A stretch of DNA of 64,000 nt from Mytilus galloprovincialis (taxonomy: Eukaryota > Mollusca > Bivalvia > Mytilida > Mytilidae), in contig NC_134842.1 of the NCBI RefSeq assembly GCF_965363235.1, forward strand, positions 31,868,958-31,932,957, in the 5' to 3' direction. Positions 57,561-64,000 of the stretch are shown piece after piece (positions within the stretch are counted from its first letter, which is position 1; each line of letters begins with the position of its first letter). The notes under the pieces are model-generated. The model was given only the letters and a program-made list of their open reading frames with translations. It did not search any database and had not been told where the DNA came from. The translations under genes and the position numbers were made by a program.

Positions 57561-58156
57561 GGGTCGGTAAAAATTCCGCAAAACACCCCTTTACTGCACT
57601 AAGAACAAAAAATTGCACTAAGGACCTGATGGAATGATTCAATTGACACAAAAGACATTGCATATACATGTATAAGTTAACGTTTTTAAAATAAATAATT
57701 TCAAATTTTATAATCATATCTTAAGTAATTTGAAAGTTATTTAATATTTTATCGACATGCGGCACACTCAGTTGATTGTAACCTATAGAAATCCATGTTC
57801 GTTCAACCATGACCCGTTTTGAATACACTAGTATACTTATAAAAAATGTATACATTATGTTATTTCATGTTGTTCTCGTTTTTTTTTATGGTATAGTTAT
57901 AACTGCCGTATCTATTTTGCTTTCCTGTCTGTTATAGTTTTTACTTCTATGTAAAAGTGTATTTTCTACTTATTTTTGTTTTTATGTTTGTTTCTTTTAA
58001 TTTCGTTTGCTTGTTCTGTAAGTTCACTTTTTTAAGTTCTCTAGTAATGTGTTATAAAAATATTTTAAAATAGTAAAACATGTATAGAGTTTGTTTACCA
58101 ACACATACTGACATAGAAGATACACATGTTTTGCAAAGTATAACAGTTTATTACAT

Positions 58157-58430
58157 TTGTGTTGAGCCTGCGACTTTTGTTGCAAAAGCGAGACATAGCA
58201 ATCCACAAACCACAAATATTCACTCTGGTTAAAGTGTTTGAAACTTTAATAACTTTCGTAAACTATCCTGGATTTCTACTAAACTAGGACAGAAGCTTGT
58301 TTATGATAATAAGATAGCTTTAAAAACCCAACAAAGACTGTTTAACCGTATTTTTATTTATAACTTATTTTTTTGGTTTTCAAGTTCTGTTAGCTGATAT
58401 ACATTCACTCTGGTTAAAGTTTTTAAAAAA
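58157..58430 (+). repeat. Hairpin-headed repeat with a different body
   Basis: Opens with 'tgttgagcctgcgacttttg' and 'ttgcaaaagcgagacatagc', a decayed form of the hairpin found at 1.7 and 11.8 kb. The body ('aactatcctggatttctact', 'ggacagaagcttgtttatga') is unrelated to that family. Confidence 0.55.
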
Positions 58431-58439
58431 ATCAAATTT

Positions 58440-58855
58440 TCATGTCGGGCCTTTTAATGATCGGTCGACTATATGGAAGGTGTTTTCTCGTTATTGAAGG
58501 CCGTATTGTTGCCTATAATTGCTTACATCCACTTCAATTTAGGAGGTTGGGCGTACATACACATGCATGTTTATCACGCCACCTTCTTTATGTGCCTGTC
58601 CCAAGTCAGTGGCTTGTAGTTCAGTGGTTTCCGTTGGTTCACGTCTGTCATATTGTGTTTTTTTTTGTAAATTGTTGTTTTTTGTAAATTAGGCCGTTAA
58701 TTTTATTGTTCCATATTTGTTCATGTTGGGACCTTTTATATATAGCCGATTATAAGGTATAGTCGCCTAATATAGCTTACATGACTTTTGTGTACATGTA
58801 TATCAAATTAATTTGATGGATAGTTGTCTAATTGCAAATCATATCACATTTCCTT
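58440..58855 (+). repeat. Interspersed repeat family A, diverged copy 3
   Basis: 'ttattgaaggccgtattgtt', 'atgtgcctgtcccaagtcag', 'gtagttcagtggtttccg', 'tagttgtctaattgcaaatc'. Indels are frequent. Confidence 0.6.
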
Positions 58856-60180
58856 AATCTTTTATCGAAAATTAGCTTTGATAAGTTGGACAGGAAAGGC
58901 CCAAGTGATAGTACAATAAACTCGCAAGCGATCGTACAGTCAATTACTTTATCCGATATTGAAAAAAAATTATTATTTTTGAATCTCTACTGGTGCAATG
59001 GCTTTTTTGACTTTCAGACAGGTAAAACTATATAACAGAAATGGTACTTTTGAAATTTCTGGACTCAATGATTTGTATACATTTCAATGATTATTGACAT
59101 TTTTATCGCTGTTGTGTGACAGTTCTGATCGATTAATTAAAAGCTCCTCCAATGGACGTAAAACGTTTGTATGCTTACATCGTTTTTATTATTTGAAAGT
59201 TTATATATGCATATAGAATGTTTTGATAACTTAAGCTTCTAGAAGAAACGTTATATAGAATCATTTCCGTTCATCATTGGAAAACTTTCCATCTTGTAAC
59301 TTGTTATATTTTCGAATGTCGAAAATGTAGAAACCGTACAGTTCCGTTCCCACACAATATAATAATGATGTAATCGGGTTTTGAAGATTCCCACGGATGC
59401 AACATTTTCCCATCTTAATGTCTTTCAATGTCTTATGAAAGTATATACAAATGTAAACTCCTGTGTTGTTAAGAAGGAAATAAAATATATATATCGGAAG
59501 TAATTTTTTCCTCAAATTATAATAAATCAAAATTTTCTTCTTTAGAAAGAAGTAATCTTACAATTTCCCTTAAAACAAAATAAAAACTCTGATAAACACT
59601 TAATCATTTTTTAAATTATTCTTTCATCAAGTTGAAACCATTAAGTTTATTCTACAACTATCATAAACTTATCAATTAGTAACGATCAAAAGACAATTGT
59701 TTATTGGATAAGGTTGATTAAACATTGATGCTTGGGAATTTACAATAAACCTTCGGTCACGTGCCTGCCACATGGCACGCGCTGATAAAAAAGTAAGTCA
59801 ACTTCAAAATTATGATATGTATTGATACCCAATTTTATATTTATGAGTTATATACGTATATCTTCTCATATCCTTGTTAGTGATCTCATATGATAACATC
59901 CTTTTAATGTCCTTAGTGCAAAAACTTTGTTCTTAGTGCACCAGGGATTTGTATAGTCCTTCACTGCACTAAGAAGTCCTTTGCGGTATTTCTACACACC
60001 GTACAAAATTTGGCTGTGGTGTAAAATGTTAAAAAAAAATATACCCATAATAATTTTTAATTATTTAATATTAAATTATGCAAGGAAAAGTGTCTTTGTT
60101 TTCTGTCAAAATAATATACCTTTTTTTACATAAAGTTGTCGATAAATAAATTGGATACCCTGCGTTTCAATTGCATATTA

Positions 60181-61686
60181 GGGACGACATCAAAAGATCA
60201 ATGTAAGATAAAAATCTTAATTCAAATAGTTTGGGGGTGGGGGTTGAACTGCTGCAAGATTTGGTTATCCGACATTGATTTTTACATATACACATGGAAA
60301 AAAGTATTGCAACACCAAATTGAAATTGAAATTAAAAAAACACTCTTTATTTTTTTGTGATATAATTTGGTAAAATAGAACTAGTTAAACATTATTTAAG
60401 TATCACCTGAGTTTAATCAATAAATATCGACTCGATCAGTTTTTATCTGCACATGCAGCTACTGTACCCGAACAGCAAAACAGATGTTTTTATCCTCATT
60501 GTTTTCAACACTTTAAATAACCAAGTTTTTAAAGTTATGTGATTGACACCTTGTAATGGGTCCTTGACAACTCTTAACTGCAGCAAGATGGCAGATTATC
60601 AGCATAAGAGAAGCAGGGATGTCGCTGTAACAACTGCACGTATTGTTGGTCATCACCTTCCACTATAAGTCGTTTTGAGAATAAAAATCAGGCAATAAAC
60701 GCTGTTAAAGACCTTCCGAGATAATGAAGACCCCCTATACCATTTACTAGGGAAAACCAAGCATAATGAAGGTTGGTCAGAAGGAAACCCATTGCATACA
60801 AGACAATCCTAAAAAGAGAGTGGTGGCCATACAGGAGCCTTTTAACAAGAACTGTTCGAGATCGACTCATCGCTACTGGTTATCGTGCGATAAGACCATT
60901 TCGGAGACCCTTGCTAACGAACAGACACACAGTTTTCCGTATCCAATATAGTGCCAAAGTTGGAAATTAGCATCGTGGAGGAAGATCCAATGTTCAAATG
61001 GAATTCGGTTCATCTTCCTTGGCCCGATCGTAGCCCGGATTTGAATCATATCGAGCATATTTGGGACACTTTTGGGCGGAAAGTGCGCGAAAGGACACCC
61101 TAGTTCAAACACATCATGAAATAAACAATGCCCTTCATCAGAAATGGTTGCTGCTACCTTAGCAACAAATTAGTCGATTTGGGGCAGGAATCAGAAGACG
61201 TTAAGATGCGGTTATCCGTTTGAATGGAGGCTGCGCACTAAGTACTAGTTCTTTGGCGTATAACGATCAACCATGATGTGAACAGTCATCTGAAGATTAA
61301 TTTTGAAATGTCTGACATTGTAAAGTTCGACTACAGTATAAGTTGTAAAATGCATTTTTTTTGTACAAAAAACACTTCATTTTGTTATTAAAATTGTGGT
61401 TATATAAATCATTTTTTTTCAAACATTTTTTGTTCGTTTCAATGCCAATGTTATCCTAAACTATGTTTCAATAATATTATACAAATATTTTATTATATTT
61501 CATCCAAAAAAAGAGGCTGATTTTTCAAGTTTTAAAAAATCAAGGTGTTGCAATACTTTTTTCCATGTGTATATATCCATATGGGTCAATCAATTTTCCC
61601 CAAATTAAGTTAAGAGGGGGTGGGGGTCAGTGAAAAACTATGTGAATTAAGTTTTTTATCCTTCATTGAACTTTTGATGTCGTCCC
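60181..61686. mobile_element. Inverted-repeat element split by a mariner
   Basis: Arms 60181-60245 ('gggacgacatcaaaag', 'cttaattcaaatagttt', 'gggggtgggggtt') and 61614-61686 are inverted copies at about 85-90 percent by eye. After removing the nested mariner, about 225 bp remain, a MITE-sized element. Flanking TTA/TTG triplets are only similar. Confidence 0.7.
60291..61569 (+). mobile_element. Mariner/Tc1-like element with intact termini, dead transposase
   Basis: 26-bp inverted termini CACATGGAAAAAAGTATTGC... at both ends, flanked by TA duplications (60289-60290 and 61570-61571). Total 1279 bp, normal for the superfamily. Transposase fragments on the plus strand in several frames: RTVRDRLIATGYRAIRPFRR, PLLTNRHT, then WPDRSPDLNHIEHIWDTFGR with the catalytic-region LNxIEHIWD motif. 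Multiple frameshifts and stops make it non-autonomous. Confidence 0.9.
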
Positions 61687-62352
61687 TTGTCAGATTGCTG
61701 AAAGATTTCCTACATGTACTAAACAGGGAATCCGTTAGTATTGAAAGCCCCTGTCCTTAATGATTCAATTTGTCGTTCTGCATTATTTTGGTGTAAGAAA
61801 GACGCACACATTGAGGCTAATAATACATAGTTATGTATTTTTATAACTTCACAAATAGGTTGCTACATTCGTTTCTCTTACACGCACACTAATAAGCTGT
61901 GATTTCTGTTTGAATTAATTTTTTATGAATATTTTATTTTGTTATATATTGTTTATTATAAGTTTCAAAAGCTGCGACAACTAATCTTGCCTCTTTAAAG
62001 GTCAAATGAATGTGAGCCATTTTCACTCTACTATGGCATGGAACTAGAAAACTTTTTGCGGGGTATAGTTATAATATAATTGTTCTTTATACTTATAATT
62101 CAACTGTAAGCCGAAAAATTCAATTTGCTCTCTGGATGTCTTTTGATTCGTTTTTGTTTTGTTTGTTTGTTTGCTACATTATATTCTGACATTTAATTTA
62201 ATAAAACCAACAACAGTTACTCCTTATATTTTAAACGTAATTTACAGAACTCAAACTATATATAGGAATAAGAATGAAGGACGAAAATGCAGATTTATAT
62301 GTAGTATAACGAAATCAGAATTCTGTATTATAATTAGATTGTTATTACAGCT

Positions 62353-62383
62353 CAGGGACTTTCTATAGTATAGAAAGTCCCTG
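62353..62383. repeat. 31-bp near-perfect palindrome
   Basis: CAGGGACTTTCTATA, a single central base, then TATAGAAAGTCCCTG: 15-bp arms. It may be a minimal foldback remnant. A bidirectional terminator-like role is not supported. Confidence 0.85.
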
Positions 62384-63444
62384 TACAGCTACAGTAATTT
62401 TGTTCTCTTAAAAACATATTTGTCACTTTTACACTATTCACGGTCATAATCGAAAATTTAAAAATCGAACAATAAAAACAAATAAGCTTTTAAAATTGTG
62501 ATTTCACAAATTCACCATAATTATGTCATGTCAGGAAATCTATTACTACACAATTGTATATAAATGTATATGCACTAATCTTTATGAACAAACTTTAGCG
62601 TTATAATTCCATCTACAAAAAAGAATGACAGTGGTTGTCTGTACCGCCCGGAAAACAATGCGTACTAGTTCTGTGTACAGGGGCGAATCCAGGCATTTAT
62701 AAAGGGGTTCCAAAGCAAGGATAAAGGGAGAGGATCTAACCTTATGTTTCTATTAAAAAGGGGGCAAAACCCCCATGACCCCTAAAATCCTCCACTGTGT
62801 GTACCAACGACATGACAGTTTACAAATACGCAAATCGATACTTGATCTGAACGGACTGTTTTCGATTTTGTATATTAGAAGTAGGTGAACTATACAGCAG
62901 ACATATATATGAAGAAAAAAAAGAGGAGGTACACGTATGAGTGCCAAATACGATATATTTCCACGCAAGGCACAATCTGTTAAAAGTAAGAAGTCATAAT
63001 TTCAAAGCTGAAAAGTAAGCTATAAAGGGACCACAATTTGCTAATGTAAACAATTCAAACCAAATCAAACAAAATGAGAAGAAAAATATCTAATAAATAA
63101 AAGAAATATAATAGATTTAGATCCAACGCTGCAATTTTCGCTTAACATATTAGAGTTCACGTCCTTGTCGCGCATACACATGGATAACATCTTTATGATT
63201 TTATTGGGATTGGCAATTGTTCGAGTCCTTTAGATTTTATAAAAAAAATCCAATATCTCCATCAGAACGAAAAACAAAACGAACTCTACAAAGACGAAAA
63301 CAAAATGAAACTACAACTGCTTGCTTCATAACCTTCAGAACAAAGTGAACAGTTTTAAAAAAGTCCAATATACTAAAATATGTCTAAATCAATACTTATA
63401 GATTTATTTAACATTGTCAGGAAAGAATTAAAAAAAAAGCCTAG

Positions 63445-63800
63445 TTGTTAATGTCTGTGTCATTTTGGTCTTTTGTGGATAGCAAGTTGTCTCATTGGCA
63501 ATCATACCACATCTTCTTTTTTATAGAGCAGTTGTGATGGAACATGATGGATGATATAGCTTAATGCATGTTCTGTACCGGTCAAATAGTGAAAATAAAA
63601 ATATTACTTAGTATTCTAAAGTAAATATCTTATAATGGAATAACGAGCTTTCAGAAAGATGTTTGTATACAAAATAAAAATAAGGAGATGTGGTATGATT
63701 GCCAATTGTACAACTTTCAACACAAGTTCAAATGAAGTAAATGTAAGTTATGATAGGCAACCGTAATGCCTTCAACATTGAGAAGAATACGTATAACGTA
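63445..63800. repeat. Interspersed repeat family A, opposed fragments
   Basis: 63445-63525 is the 3' part on the plus strand ('gttgtctcattggcaatcat'). 63685-63800 is a minus-strand piece ('gatgtggtatgattgccaat', 'aaccgtaatgccttcaacat'). The two face each other across about 160 bp. Confidence 0.6.
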
Positions 63801-64000
63801 TAATCGGCTATAAATTGTCCCGCTTGATGATTATACGTTGGTGTTTCCTATAGAGAAATAAATATTCGATTTAAATTAATTTTTACATCATAAAAAAGGT
63901 ACAATATCATAAAATCAATTTTGTGAAAAACGATGAAATTTTAGTGACCCTAATATAAGTTTGAACCACTCTAAATCTTTCCCGTTTTTACGAGCACAAA

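Larger units (their letters stand above)
57570..59990. repeat. Inverted 'tgcactaagaacaaa' blocks bounding 2.4 kb
   Basis: Left 57570-57625 has 'ccgcaaaacacccctttact', 'gcactaagaacaaa' and 'gcactaaggac'. Right 59911-59985 carries the same blocks inverted ('gtccttagtgcaaaa', 'ttgttcttagtgca', 'aagtcctttgcgg'). They may be termini of one DNA element or two insertions of a small repeat. Confidence 0.5.

Noticed and set aside
57540..57563. Long G runs as a G-quadruplex regulator
   Set aside because: A low-complexity G tract with no gene nearby and no conserved copy. Length is also error-prone in assembly.
59261..59530. 89-residue minus-strand ORF (GKCCIRGNLQNPITSLLYCV...)
   Set aside because: The composition is partly protein-like, but no start context, splice site, domain or homologous copy could be supported.

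Overview
The window looks like AT-rich nuclear DNA of a bivalve mollusc, most likely a mussel (Mytilidae). That is inferred from spliced genes with GT-AG introns, from several dispersed repeat families that I recognise as typical of mussel DNA, and from a tRNA-derived SINE, Tc1/mariner, PIF-like and non-LTR elements. No database was searched. Genes are sparse, and most of the sequence is introns and repeats.

Genes, left to right. (1) Positions 70-7812, minus strand: the 5' six exons of a Mutator-like transposase-domain protein. All exon phases agree, and the 3' end lies off the left edge. (2) Positions 22576-32123, minus strand: a complete three-exon gene for a secreted, probably GPI-anchored Ly6/three-finger protein of 183 residues. 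A broken duplicate of its second exon and copies of its intron-1 sequence lie downstream at 15.3-18.3 kb. (3) Positions 38.7-41.7 kb, minus strand: two phase-compatible exons and one possible terminal exon of an unrecognised gene. (4) Positions 46422-47957, plus strand: an intronless, divergent seven-transmembrane receptor with a third intracellular loop of about 215 residues made of degenerate repeats. (5) Weaker exon candidates lie at 8.1, 10.5, 52.8, 53.7 and 53.9 kb.

Mobile DNA. The most interesting signal is a repeat family carrying a type I hammerhead ribozyme motif. There are seven motif-bearing copies or remnants plus one copy that has lost the 5' half of the motif. One is a head-to-tail dimer of about 365-nt units at 37.6-38.3 kb, the layout expected of an animal retrozyme. 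A second, distinct hammerhead-like motif lies at 18.47 kb. Also present are a 1-kb PIF/Harbinger-like element with TAA target duplications, a mariner with TA target duplications nested in another inverted-repeat element, an inverted pair of TTAA-flanked MITEs, a decayed Jockey/CR1-type reverse transcriptase, a Tc1 relic, three copies (plus one diverged array) of a roughly 1.06-kb repeat ending in a long hairpin, minisatellites, a 166-bp tandem array and several long palindromes.

The genes do not form an operon or an obvious pathway. The introns serve as landing sites for repeats, and the Ly6 locus shows local segmental duplication.
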